Shown here: piece by piece, positions 41,178 to 50,594 of the stretch
Numbering within the stretch: the first letter of the stretch is position 1
Layout: each line of letters begins with the position of its first letter
Assembly (NCBI RefSeq): GCF_947487515.1
Contig: NZ_CANKWO010000002.1
Span: forward strand, 248,001 to 312,000
Direction: 5' to 3'
DNA from: an uncultured Litoreibacter sp.
Lineage (GTDB): Bacteria; Pseudomonadota; Alphaproteobacteria; Rhodobacterales; Rhodobacteraceae
DNA length: 64,000 nucleotides
Translations under genes and position numbers: made by a program
Notes under the pieces: generated by a model
What the model was told of the DNA's origin: nothing
Databases searched by the model: none
What the model saw: the letters and a program-made list of their open reading frames with translations, nothing else

Positions 41178-42886
41178 TAGTGGCTCTCTCTTGTGACTGG
41201 TCGTGTGTCTTTTCCGACAAGGAAATCCAAGTCGGCCCCTTTGTCGGCCTGTAGCACATGGTCGACATACATTTTTGCGTAGCCGCGTGTGTAATGCGGT
41301 GGCTCTGGTGCCCATGCAACGCGGCGTTTCTCGATTTCGTCCTCGGACACAAGCAACTCCAACTGCCCTTGGCTGGCAGAGACCCGAATGCGGTCACCCG
41401 TTTTTACCAAAGCCAGAACACCGCCCGCGTTTGCTTCTGGGCTCACGTGCAATATCACCGTCCCAAAGGCCGTGCCAGACATGCGGGCATCAGACACGCG
41501 CACCATATCGCGCACACCTTCGCGCACCAATTTGGCAGGGATCGGCATATTTCCCACTTCTGGCATGCCCGGGTAGCCCTTTGGACCGCACCCCTTCAAC
41601 ACCAAGATCGTGTCAGCTGTCACCGGCAAATCGTCACGGTCAATATTGGCTTTCAGGTCTTCGATATTCTCAAACACAAAGGCTTCGGCCTCATGTTCCA
41701 GCAACGTGTCGGTGGCGGCCGAGGGCTTCACAATCGCGCCTTGCGGTGCAAGATTTCCGCGCAGCACCCGAAGACCGGCGGCTGGTTTCAACGGCTCGTC
41801 CATCGTTCGGATCACGTCGCGGTTGAAGCATTCGGCCCCATCTGCATAGACTTTGATATCCCCGCCCAGAACCGTCTTTGCAGGGCGAAGTCTGTCGGAC
41901 AATTCCTTCAGCACAACCGGCATACCGCCCGCATAGCAGAAGTCCTCCATCAGATATTTCCCCGAAGGCATGCAGTTCACCAATAGCGGCACATCACTGC
42001 CCAGCTCGAAATCTTCCAGCGTCAAATCAATGCCCACACGCCCTGCCAAAGCCAGCAAGTGAACAACCGCGTTGGTCGATCCGCCGACGGCGGCATTGGC
42101 CAGAATGCCGTTCTCGAAGGCCTCTTTGGTCAACACGTCTGACGGCTTCAAATCTTCGTCCACCATCTCCACGATCCGCTTGCCTGTGACATGCGCCAAG
42201 GCCATGCGGCGGGCATCCACGGCGGGAAGCGCTGCGTTTGTGGGCAGGCTCATCCCCATGGCCTCGACCAAAGACGCCATGGTGCTGGCGGTTCCCATGG
42301 TCATGCAAACGCCCTTGGAACGGCTCATGCCGGACTCGGCCGCCATGAAATCCTTCAAAGTCATCTCGCCCGCGCGCACGGCTTCTGAAAACTTCCAAAC
42401 ATCCGTGCCAGAGCCAATATCCTTGCCCTGCCATTTCCCGTTCAGCATGGGTCCGGAGCTGACAACAATCGTTGGCAAGTCAACCGAAGCCGCCCCCATC
42501 AACTGACCAGGCGTGGTCTTGTCGCAGCCCCCCAGCAGTACAACACCGTCGATGCCATAGGCGCGAATGGATTCCTCTACATCCATCGCCAACAGGTTGC
42601 GAAACAACATAGCCGTGGGCTTCATTTGCGTCTCGCCAACACTCATCACAGGGAATTCGACGGGGAAGCCACCCGCCTCCCAAACACCGCGCTTCACACC
42701 CTCGGCCAACTCGCGCAAGCCACTGTTGCACGGGGTCAATTCGGACCATGTGTTGCAAATTCCGATAACCGGTCGCCCGTCGAAAGCATGATCTGGAAAG
42801 CCCTGATTTTTCATCCACGAGCGATGAATAAACCCGTCGCGATCAAGTTTACCGTACCACGCGCGGTTGCGTCGATCTTTGGTCAT
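41177..42886 (-). CDS. IlvD/Edd family sugar-acid dehydratase (L-arabonate/D-galactonate dehydratase-like)
   Basis: MTKDRRNRAWYGKLDRDGFIHRSWMKNQGFPDHAFDGRPVIGICNTWSELTPCNSGLRELAEGVKRGVWEAGGFPVEFPVMS; GCDKTTPG; MGTASTMASL. Confidence 0.88.
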   Translation of the reverse strand: MTKDRRNRAWYGKLDRDGFIHRSWMKNQGFPDHAFDGRPVIGICNTWSELTPCNSGLRELAEGVKRGVWEAGGFPVEFPVMSVGETQMKPTAMLFRNLLAMDVEESIRAYGIDGVVLLGGCDKTTPGQLMGAASVDLPTIVVSSGPMLNGKWQGKDIGSGTDVWKFSEAVRAGEMTLKDFMAAESGMSRSKGVCMTMGTASTMASLVEAMGMSLPTNAALPAVDARRMALAHVTGKRIVEMVDEDLKPSDVLTKEAFENGILANAAVGGSTNAVVHLLALAGRVGIDLTLEDFELGSDVPLLVNCMPSGKYLMEDFCYAGGMPVVLKELSDRLRPAKTVLGGDIKVYADGAECFNRDVIRTMDEPLKPAAGLRVLRGNLAPQGAIVKPSAATDTLLEHEAEAFVFENIEDLKANIDRDDLPVTADTILVLKGCGPKGYPGMPEVGNMPIPAKLVREGVRDMVRVSDARMSGTAFGTVILHVSPEANAGGVLALVKTGDRIRVSASQGQLELLVSEDEIEKRRVAWAPEPPHYTRGYAKMYVDHVLQADKGADLDFLVGKDTRPVTRESH

Positions 42887-44967
42887 GCCAATGTTCCTTT
42901 TACGACCCACATGGTTTCAGGGAAGCTCCACGGCAGCGTCAAACCATGTGACATCAGATAGGCTCCGCTGAGGGTCATTGTTTCTGTTTTGATGGCTTGA
43001 TCGCCGCGCGACAATGCCGGAGCATCCCCTCGGTTCAACAGCTCAATCGTGTAATTTTCATGCGGCGATAAACGCGTCAGGCGAAGCGGTCTGGGCGAGA
43101 TTTGCGACGAGGTTTCCGCTTTGCCGGCAAACACGACAAACTGGCCACCGGATTGGGCCAAATGTTGCTCGGCGATGACCGCCTCATCCGAAGAATCCAG
43201 TCGCAAAATATCTGCGCCCTGCATCCAGTCGCGGTTCTCTTTCCACCATGCGGTCACTTTGGCGAGAACCTGCACTTCGTCGTCAGATAACTCGCGCGGG
43301 TCCATCTCGAAGCCCATGTGCCGCTGCGCGGCTACCCACGCGCGGAACCTGATATCAATCGTGCGTCCCGACGTGTGACAAGTGCGCGGGCCGACATGCG
43401 AGCCGGTGACAACCATCGGCAAAAACAGCGCAGCATTGTGCTGCATTTTCAAACGCTCAACCGCGTCATTGCTGTCGGACAACCAGACGCGGTGCGTACG
43501 CTGCAAAATGCCAAAATCGATGCGTCCGCCTCCCGACGCGCAGCTTTCAATTTCTACGCTTGGATGTGCCTGACGCAAGCGGTCCAGCAATGCATATGAC
43601 CCGCGCGTTTGCGCCGAATCTGGCATCGGCAGCACGCGGTTATGATCCCATTTGACATAATCGATGTCGTGATCGCCCAACACATTGCTGATGCGTTCAA
43701 ACAAGAAGTCGCGCACCTCGGGCAAGGCCATGTTCATAGCCATTTGTTGACGCCCCAGAATTTGATCCTCACCGCCCAATGCCCAATCTGGATGCGCACG
43801 GAAAATATTGGAGTTCTCATTGATCATCTCGGGTTCGAACCAGATGCCGAAACTCATGCCTTCTGACTTCACGTGATCAATCAGCGGTGTCAGACCTTCG
43901 GGATACTTGCGCGGATCAACCTCCCAGTCAGACAGCGCTTGGGTGTCATCGTCGCGGTTACCGAACCAGCCGTCATCGAGCACGAAACGCTCTGCCCCAA
44001 GGGCGGCGGCGCGGCTGGCGATGTCTTTCAGCTCTGGCAGATTGTGGTCAAAGTAGACGGCTTCCCAGCAGTTGTAATGCACGGGGCGCGGGCGATCGGT
44101 GTCTGGGAATTGGACTATCCGGTCGCGCAGGTGCCGTTGAAAGCTGACACCACAGCCATTGAGCCCGTCGTCCGAGAACATGGCGTAAAGTGTTGCGGTC
44201 TCAAAATGCGTGCTGGCATCCGTTTCCGACCGCGAGGCGTGGCCGAATTGGACTTGGCGTCGACCGTCCGGCAACTCCTCGGCAATCATGCGGTGGCCGC
44301 CGGACCACCCGTAGTGGAAACCGTAAGCCTGCCCTTGGGCATTGGTGGCCCCTCGGCACGGAATGACAAGACCCGGAAAATGTTCATGCCCTGTGCGACC
44401 GGTCCGGTTTTCGCGGTACCGAATACCAGCGGACCATGCTGTGCGGTTCATCTGGAACTCGCCACACCAACGACCGGCGAAGTCGATCATCTCATCGCTG
44501 GCCTGCGGCGCGGGGAACACCGGAGTGCTGAGCCAGTGCAGATGCATAGGCTCACTGGCATCTATTTCGGCGCGCGCCTCGATGACATGGGTGACCGGAT
44601 CAATCGAGAAATGCGCGCGGTAAGTCAGGATGCCGGATTGATCGGCAAAGGTCAGCACCAATGCGTTGTCGGTTTCCGCAGCTTCGCTAAAGCAAAACTT
44701 CGGCAGGTAAGGCGCCCCACTGGCGTCACGCACCACCAAGCCGGGTTGCCCGGGAAAGGTCCGCGTGGCCTCGGGGCAGATCGACAGCTCTGGGTTGGCA
44801 TCCAGCATGCCCCCAGTGACGTCAATGGCATGCGCCTTTGATAAAACTTCCAAGTCTGCAGTATCGGGTAGTCTTGGCCCCCAATAGACCACCTCAGCGA
44901 GGTGGTCCTTGTTGGAAGCCAGTACAAGCGATTGCCGAGAATCCTCGAGCCGCCAGCATTTGATCAT
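42883..44967 (-). CDS. Alpha-galactosidase, GH36
   Basis: FVLDDGWFGNRDDDTQALSDWEVDPRKYPEGLTPLIDHVKSEGMSFGIWFEPEMIN; DYVKWDHNR; CASGGGRIDFGIL. Confidence 0.95.
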   Translation of the reverse strand: MIKCWRLEDSRQSLVLASNKDHLAEVVYWGPRLPDTADLEVLSKAHAIDVTGGMLDANPELSICPEATRTFPGQPGLVVRDASGAPYLPKFCFSEAAETDNALVLTFADQSGILTYRAHFSIDPVTHVIEARAEIDASEPMHLHWLSTPVFPAPQASDEMIDFAGRWCGEFQMNRTAWSAGIRYRENRTGRTGHEHFPGLVIPCRGATNAQGQAYGFHYGWSGGHRMIAEELPDGRRQVQFGHASRSETDASTHFETATLYAMFSDDGLNGCGVSFQRHLRDRIVQFPDTDRPRPVHYNCWEAVYFDHNLPELKDIASRAAALGAERFVLDDGWFGNRDDDTQALSDWEVDPRKYPEGLTPLIDHVKSEGMSFGIWFEPEMINENSNIFRAHPDWALGGEDQILGRQQMAMNMALPEVRDFLFERISNVLGDHDIDYVKWDHNRVLPMPDSAQTRGSYALLDRLRQAHPSVEIESCASGGGRIDFGILQRTHRVWLSDSNDAVERLKMQHNAALFLPMVVTGSHVGPRTCHTSGRTIDIRFRAWVAAQRHMGFEMDPRELSDDEVQVLAKVTAWWKENRDWMQGADILRLDSSDEAVIAEQHLAQSGGQFVVFAGKAETSSQISPRPLRLTRLSPHENYTIELLNRGDAPALSRGDQAIKTETMTLSGAYLMSHGLTLPWSFPETMWVVKGTLA

Positions 44968-45812
44968 TTAACGGCCCCTAGTGTCAGACCTGCGATAAAG
45001 TGTTTTTGCATCAAGAAGAACATCAGCACCGGTGGCATCGCCGCCACGATGGAGCCCGCAGACACCAAGTGCCATGCCGCAACCCACTGCCCGTTCAACG
45101 AATAGAGTCCCGCCGTAATCGGCTGGGTATCCGCACCTTGGGTCAGCACTGTCGCCCAGAAATAGTCGTTCCAGATGAAGGTGAAGATCAGCACCGACAA
45201 CGCCGCAATCGCAGGCTTCATCAGTGGCATAACCACGTACCAGAAGATCTTGATCTCGCTGACACCTTCAACGCGTGCGGCCTCGATCAATGCATAGGGC
45301 ATTGCTTTGATAAAATTGCGCATGAACAATGTGCAAAACCCCGTCTGAAAGGCGATGTGGAACAGCGCCAAGCCGGTGGTCGTGTTGTAGACCCCCATGT
45401 TCAAAGACAGGTCGCGCACCGGAACCATCAGGATTTGGAAGGGCACGAAGTTGCCCGCCACAAACATAAAGAACACCAACAAGTTCGCCTTGAACTTGTA
45501 AACACCCAAGGCAAAGCCGGTCAGGCACGACAGTGCCACGGCACCAATCACCGTGGGGATCGTCACCTTGAAGCTGTTGAAGATATATTTGCCAATGGGC
45601 GTGTTCTCGAAGATCGCCGTGTAGTTTTCCAGCATGTTGAACGACGTGGGCCAGCCCCAGTAATTCCCTGCAGTGATGTCTCCAGCCGAGCGCACAGAGG
45701 TCAGCGCCACAGCAATCAGCGGCAGCAGCCAGAAGATCAGCGCAATGGGCAAGGCCACCTTGTATAGCAGCTGGCTCCCTTTGGAAGTTTTCTCAATAGG
45801 TGTTGGAAACAT
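44964..45812 (-). CDS. Carbohydrate ABC transporter permease (MalG-like)
   Basis: Six TM segments, EAA-type loop ALIEAARVEGVSEIKIFWYVVMPLMKPA. Confidence 0.92.
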   Translation of the reverse strand: MFPTPIEKTSKGSQLLYKVALPIALIFWLLPLIAVALTSVRSAGDITAGNYWGWPTSFNMLENYTAIFENTPIGKYIFNSFKVTIPTVIGAVALSCLTGFALGVYKFKANLLVFFMFVAGNFVPFQILMVPVRDLSLNMGVYNTTTGLALFHIAFQTGFCTLFMRNFIKAMPYALIEAARVEGVSEIKIFWYVVMPLMKPAIAALSVLIFTFIWNDYFWATVLTQGADTQPITAGLYSLNGQWVAAWHLVSAGSIVAAMPPVLMFFLMQKHFIAGLTLGAVK

Positions 45813-45813
45813 C

Positions 45814-46701
45814 TCAGAGCCCCCTCTCGTCGCGGTACATTTTGTAAAGGAAAGCAGTGATGTAGATCATCATGATCGCCAACAGCACCACGGCAATCGC
45901 CGCGCCATAGCCCATGCGGAAGCCGTATTCGCTGAACGCTTGTTCATACATGTAGAACGCCAGCACCCGTGAGGATCCATATGGGCCGCCGTCCGTCATG
46001 ATCGAAATCAGGTCGAACGATCGCAGCGCGCCGATAATCGTCACAACCATGGCGATAAAGGTCGCAGGTTTCAGCTGTGGTAACACCACATACCAAAGCA
46101 TCTTGAGGCCCTTAGCCTTGTCCAATCGCGCAGCTTCAATCTGCTCGGGATCCACCGCGTTCAGGCCGGTTAGATACAGGATCATGCAATAGGCTGTCTG
46201 GGGCCAAAGGCCCGCGGCAATAATCCCGTAGGTCACCCAATTTTCGTCCGCAAGGACGGCAATGGGCTCAAGGCCGATCGCCTGCAGGCCAATGTTCAAA
46301 AGGCCGAAATTTGGGTCGTAGAACCAAGAAAACACAAGACCCACAACGACTTGCGAAATCACAAATGGAAAGAAAAAGAGGGATTTGTAGATGCGGATGC
46401 CCCGCACGGTTTGGTTTAGAAACAACGCAACAAACAAACCCGCAGGAATCGCCAGCATATAGAGAACCAGCCAGATGACGTTGTTCTTTAGTGAGGTGTA
46501 GAAGGCGCGGTCGTCCATCAACTCGACATAGTTGGCAAGACCGACATATTCCTTCTCACCCAACCCGTCCCAAGCATACAAAGAGATGCTCAGCGATTGA
46601 AAAATCGGGATGATCACATACACCGCGAACATAAAAATGCCGGGCGCTAAGAATAGCCACGGCGCTAAGCGTTGCTGGTTTTGTTTCCAGTATGAGCGCA
46701 T
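45814..46701 (-). CDS. Sugar ABC transporter permease (MalF-like)
   Basis: EAA-type loop EQIEAARLDKAKGLKMLWYVVLPQLKPATF. Confidence 0.92.
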   Translation of the reverse strand: MRSYWKQNQQRLAPWLFLAPGIFMFAVYVIIPIFQSLSISLYAWDGLGEKEYVGLANYVELMDDRAFYTSLKNNVIWLVLYMLAIPAGLFVALFLNQTVRGIRIYKSLFFFPFVISQVVVGLVFSWFYDPNFGLLNIGLQAIGLEPIAVLADENWVTYGIIAAGLWPQTAYCMILYLTGLNAVDPEQIEAARLDKAKGLKMLWYVVLPQLKPATFIAMVVTIIGALRSFDLISIMTDGGPYGSSRVLAFYMYEQAFSEYGFRMGYGAAIAVVLLAIMMIYITAFLYKMYRDERGL

Positions 46702-46726
46702 GACGTCCCCCCTCAGAACTTAAGCC

Positions 46727-46769
46727 AAAAATTGCGACGCTCCCGAGCAAAGCCGGAAGCGTCAATTTT
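46727..46769 (-). terminator. Hairpin between substrate-binding protein and permease genes (possible attenuator)
   Basis: AAAATTGCGACGCT...AGCGTCAATTTT inverted repeat with 2-nt bulge in the SBP-permease gap. Confidence 0.5.
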
Positions 46770-46780
46770 GTTAGACAGGT

Positions 46781-48019
46781 TTACTTGTAGACCCGCTTAC
46801 GCACGCCCTCGAGGCGCTCGAGGATGTCGTCAAGACGTTCTGGCTTAACCATGAACTCTTGGAACCCTTCCATGCCAGCTTTCGCCATTTCTGCCGGAGC
46901 ATCACGGTCGAAGAACTGCGCAATGCCACCATCCGTTGAGGACAGCATTTTGTAGCCGGCTTGCAGGAACTTATCGTCACCCACGGTTGATTCGGAGTTA
47001 ATTGGCAACTGGCCCAAAGTCTCGTTGATCTGGGTTTGAACATCAGCCCGTGCGAGGTAAGCCAAGAATTTCTTGGCATCTTCTTTGTTTTTCGCGTTGG
47101 ACGGGATGTGCAGTGTATCTGTTGGCGCCTCTTCAGCCACTGGAACGTCAGGGTTGATAATCGGGAACTGGAAGAAGCCCAATTGATCGTCCGTCAGACC
47201 AGCTTCACGCAACGGCGCAACAGCGAAGTTGCCCATAACATACATGGCTGCGTCGCCCTGCACCATCGGCGCCAGCGCTTCTTGCCAAGAATATGCGGCG
47301 TGATTGTCGATCCAGAAGCCAGCATCAACCAGCTCTTTCCAGTTCGCCATTGTCGCGCGCACACGGTCATCTGTCCAAGATTCTTCGCCTTTGGTCAGGG
47401 CCATATGGAAGTCATAGCCATTCGTGCGCAGGTTCAGGTAGTCAAACACACCACCGGCAGTCCAAAGATATTTGGTGCCGATTGTTATCGGAGTAACACC
47501 CGCAGCTTTCAGCGTTTCACCGGCAGCTTTGAATTCGTCCCAGTTTGTAGGAACTGCGATGTTGTTCGCTTCAAAGATATCTTTGCGGTAGTAAACGCCC
47601 CATTGGTAGTAGGTATAAGGGACGCCCCAGATCTTGCCATCAATGGTCATGGAGCCTTCGGCAGATGCCAAGGATTCACGCAGGCCGTTTTCGTCCCAAA
47701 CGTCATCTACTGGCTCAAACAAGCCCGCGTTTACGTATGGCAGCATACGGTTGCCCGCATACCAGTTGGCCAAGTCAGGCGCGTCGGCTGTCAGGAAGTT
47801 GCGAATCGAAGTCTTGTAGCCTTCGTGATCGAACAGATTCCACGTCACCTTGATGTCGGGATTTTCTGCTTCAAAACCTTTGATCAGGACCTCAAACGCC
47901 TCTTTGGGTGCTGGATCCGAAGTATCTGTATTGATTACCAATTCGCCCGCAAAAGCAGTCGTGGCTAGCATGGTTGTTGCCGCAAGAATTGCGGTCAGCG
48001 ACTTAGCGCGTTGGAACAT
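46781..48019 (-). CDS. Carbohydrate ABC transporter substrate-binding protein
   Basis: MFQRAKSLTAILAATTMLATTAFAGELVINTDTSDPAPKEAFEVLIKGFEAENPDIKVTWNLFDHEGYK; signal peptide and SBP family 1 pattern. Confidence 0.93.
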   Translation of the reverse strand: MFQRAKSLTAILAATTMLATTAFAGELVINTDTSDPAPKEAFEVLIKGFEAENPDIKVTWNLFDHEGYKTSIRNFLTADAPDLANWYAGNRMLPYVNAGLFEPVDDVWDENGLRESLASAEGSMTIDGKIWGVPYTYYQWGVYYRKDIFEANNIAVPTNWDEFKAAGETLKAAGVTPITIGTKYLWTAGGVFDYLNLRTNGYDFHMALTKGEESWTDDRVRATMANWKELVDAGFWIDNHAAYSWQEALAPMVQGDAAMYVMGNFAVAPLREAGLTDDQLGFFQFPIINPDVPVAEEAPTDTLHIPSNAKNKEDAKKFLAYLARADVQTQINETLGQLPINSESTVGDDKFLQAGYKMLSSTDGGIAQFFDRDAPAEMAKAGMEGFQEFMVKPERLDDILERLEGVRKRVYK

Positions 48020-48053
48020 GATGTCCTCCCTGGTTGCTCCTCCCGAAATTTAG

Positions 48054-48090
48054 TTCCAAATAGTGAAACTCAATTCCGACTATTGAAACT
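48054..48090. promoter_or_regulatory. Tandem operator-like repeats in the SBP/iclR divergent promoter
   Basis: TTCCAAATAGTGAAACT (48054-48070) and TTCCGACTATTGAAACT (48074-48090), 14/17 identical, 20-bp period. Confidence 0.55.
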
Positions 48091-48161
48091 TGTGCCGGAA
48101 TGCCGTATCAGAGTCAACAGTTTCGTTCAGCGGGAGGCTGGCGAGCAGGGAGGAAAAACAG

Positions 48162-48941
48162 ATGAACAAGCAGGTCGCCGGAGACGGTACTGTCGGCAAA
48201 GCATTGGAAATTTTGGACTCCATTGCGGCGTTCGAACGCCCTGTCAGGTTTTCTGAATTGTTGGAAACGACTCAGTATCCAAAGGCGACCCTGTATCGCT
48301 TCATGCAGACTCTCACGAACCAGAACATGCTGTCCTACGACGAAGACGACGGGACCTACTCCTTGGGCATTCGCCTCGTGCGCCTTGCGCATGCAGCTTG
48401 GAAAAGCGCCTCTTTGGCGCCAATCGCCCGCCCCTACGCTGAATCGCTTGCCGCAAAAGTTGGTGAATCCGTGCACGTCGCACAATTCGACGAGGGCCAG
48501 GTTCTGTTCGTCGACAAGCTGCGCACAACAAACAGGTATGAAACACTGGCGCAGGCAGGCCAAGTGGTCCCCGCCTATTGCACCGGCGTTGGCAAGGCGA
48601 TGCTGGCCTTTCTCGCGCCCAAACGCCTTCAGCTCGCCCTGCAACAGCAGTCCTACTACCAGTATACAGCTTCCACTCATGCCTCGGCAGACAGCTTGAA
48701 CACGGAGTTGGAGCAAGTACGTCGCGATGGCGTCGCCTACGACCGTGAAGAGCATGAAGAAGGCATCATCTCGATCGCCACTCCCGTTCTGTCGAAGAAC
48801 GGACGTGTCATTGGCGCGATATCTGTCGCGACATCCACCAGACATCACACATTGGAAGGGCTGGAAGTATTCCGCGCAGACCTTCTGGAAACAGCAGAGC
48901 ACATCGGGGCGGAGGCCACATCGTGGCAGTTCCCCACATGA
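48162..48941 (+). CDS. IclR family transcriptional regulator
   Basis: GTVGKALEILDSIAAFERPVRFSELLETTQYPKATLYRFMQTLTNQNML winged HTH; IclR effector domain. Confidence 0.92.
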   Translation: MNKQVAGDGTVGKALEILDSIAAFERPVRFSELLETTQYPKATLYRFMQTLTNQNMLSYDEDDGTYSLGIRLVRLAHAAWKSASLAPIARPYAESLAAKVGESVHVAQFDEGQVLFVDKLRTTNRYETLAQAGQVVPAYCTGVGKAMLAFLAPKRLQLALQQQSYYQYTASTHASADSLNTELEQVRRDGVAYDREEHEEGIISIATPVLSKNGRVIGAISVATSTRHHTLEGLEVFRADLLETAEHIGAEATSWQFPT

Positions 48942-48957
48942 TTAAGGGAGAAGACAT

Positions 48958-50019
48958 ATGACGGGAGTTGTCCTGAATAAGGTCATCAAGAAGTATGGCG
49001 AAACGCAGGTCATCCATGGGGTCGACCTGCAGATCGAAGACGGCGAGTTTTGCGTCTTCGTCGGCCCGTCGGGCTGTGGCAAGTCTACCTTGCTGCGCAT
49101 GATTGCCGGCTTGGAAGACACCACGGGCGGCCAGATCGACATTGGCGCCCGCGATGTGACCAAGGCCGATCCCGCGGATCGCGGAGTTGCGATGGTGTTT
49201 CAGACCTACGCGCTTTACCCGCATATGACTGTCGAGGAAAACATGGGCTTCGGCTTGAAGATGAACGGCGTTGAGAAATCGGAAATCAAATCCAAGGTCT
49301 CCGAAGCCAGTCGCATTCTGCAACTTGATCCCTATCTGTCACGCAAGCCGAAAGCCCTGTCTGGCGGCCAACGCCAACGCGTCGCCATCGGTCGGGCCAT
49401 TGTTCGTGGCCCCGAGGTGTTCTTGTTCGATGAGCCGCTCTCCAATCTTGATGCAGAGCTGCGCGTCGACATGCGTGTAGAAATCGCGCGCCTGCACAAA
49501 GAAATCGGTGCGACGATGATTTATGTGACCCACGATCAGGTCGAGGCCATGACTTTGGCCGATAAGATCGTGGTTTTGCGCGCGGGCCATATCGAACAAG
49601 TCGGCAGCCCAATGCAGCTGTACCAAGATCCGGACAACAAGTTCGTCGCGGGCTTTATCGGCTCCCCCAGCATGAACTTCTTGGGCGGCAAGGTCGCGGG
49701 CGGCAAGGTTGTGGTCCCGGCCCTCGGCGACCTCGAAATCGAAACCAAAGTCGCGCTCCCTGCCGACGGCTCTGACATCACAGTGGGTTTGCGCCCTCAG
49801 AACCTGACCGTACGCGAGGCGGATTCCCCCCTGAAGGTGGATCTGCGCGAACGCCTCGGCGGGGTTGCCTACGACTATCTGACGGCCCCCACAGGAGAGC
49901 GGATCGTCGTGGAAACCAGAGGCGACGCGGCCATTCCTTCAGGCGCCGGAGTTGTTGTCGATTTTGATCACGCGACAGCGATGTTCTTCGACGCCCAATC
50001 CGAAGCGCGCCTACGTTGA
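48958..50019 (+). CDS. Sugar ABC transporter ATP-binding protein (UgpC/MsmK-like)
   Basis: FVGPSGCGKSTLLRMIAGLE; LSGGQRQRVAIGRAIVR; FDEPLSNLDAELR; TOBE region. Confidence 0.94.
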   Translation: MTGVVLNKVIKKYGETQVIHGVDLQIEDGEFCVFVGPSGCGKSTLLRMIAGLEDTTGGQIDIGARDVTKADPADRGVAMVFQTYALYPHMTVEENMGFGLKMNGVEKSEIKSKVSEASRILQLDPYLSRKPKALSGGQRQRVAIGRAIVRGPEVFLFDEPLSNLDAELRVDMRVEIARLHKEIGATMIYVTHDQVEAMTLADKIVVLRAGHIEQVGSPMQLYQDPDNKFVAGFIGSPSMNFLGGKVAGGKVVVPALGDLEIETKVALPADGSDITVGLRPQNLTVREADSPLKVDLRERLGGVAYDYLTAPTGERIVVETRGDAAIPSGAGVVVDFDHATAMFFDAQSEARLR

Positions 50020-50133
50020 CCTGACGGAATCTACCTCTCGCAAAAGTTTTGCGGGAGGTGGCTATAGCGAATGCAATGACCACTCCCTAAATCGGTACAA
50101 GAACAAGCATCCTCACCGACGGAGAACCGCGCT

Positions 50134-50592
50134 ATGAAACTGGTCGTGAACGGCACCTCACATGACATAGATGTCGAACCCGAGATGCCTCTGCTGTGGG
50201 TGTTGCGTGACGAGTTGGGCATAACCGGCCCGAAATACGGATGCGGCATTGCCCAATGCGGCGCATGCACAGTCCATATCGATGGGGAAGCCGTCAAATC
50301 CTGCCAAGTCGAAATCGGCGACCTCGAAGGGGAGGTCACCACCATCGAAGGCTTGGGCACCCCTGATGCCTTGCATGTCGTGCAGGAGGCGTGGATCGCC
50401 CATCAAGTCGCGCAATGCGGTTACTGCCAATCCGGTCAAATCATGGCCGCCGCCTCGTTTCTTGCAACCAATTCCACCCCAAGTGACGCGGAAATCGACG
50501 AGGCAATGTCTTCCAACCTGTGCCGCTGCGCAACCTACCCGCGCATCCGCGCGGCGGTCCAATCCGCCGCCACCAAGCTGAGCGAGGGCTAA
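50134..50592 (+). CDS. (2Fe-2S)-binding protein, IorA-like small subunit of a molybdenum hydroxylase
   Basis: [56 protein letters not shown]. Confidence 0.93.
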   Translation: MKLVVNGTSHDIDVEPEMPLLWVLRDELGITGPKYGCGIAQCGACTVHIDGEAVKSCQVEIGDLEGEVTTIEGLGTPDALHVVQEAWIAHQVAQCGYCQSGQIMAAASFLATNSTPSDAEIDEAMSSNLCRCATYPRIRAAVQSAATKLSEG

Positions 50593-50594
50593 TC

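Noticed and set aside
43873-44841. 322-aa plus-strand ORF
   Set aside because: Antisense to the GH36 alpha-galactosidase
47036-47968. 310-aa plus-strand ORF
   Set aside because: Antisense to the substrate-binding protein gene
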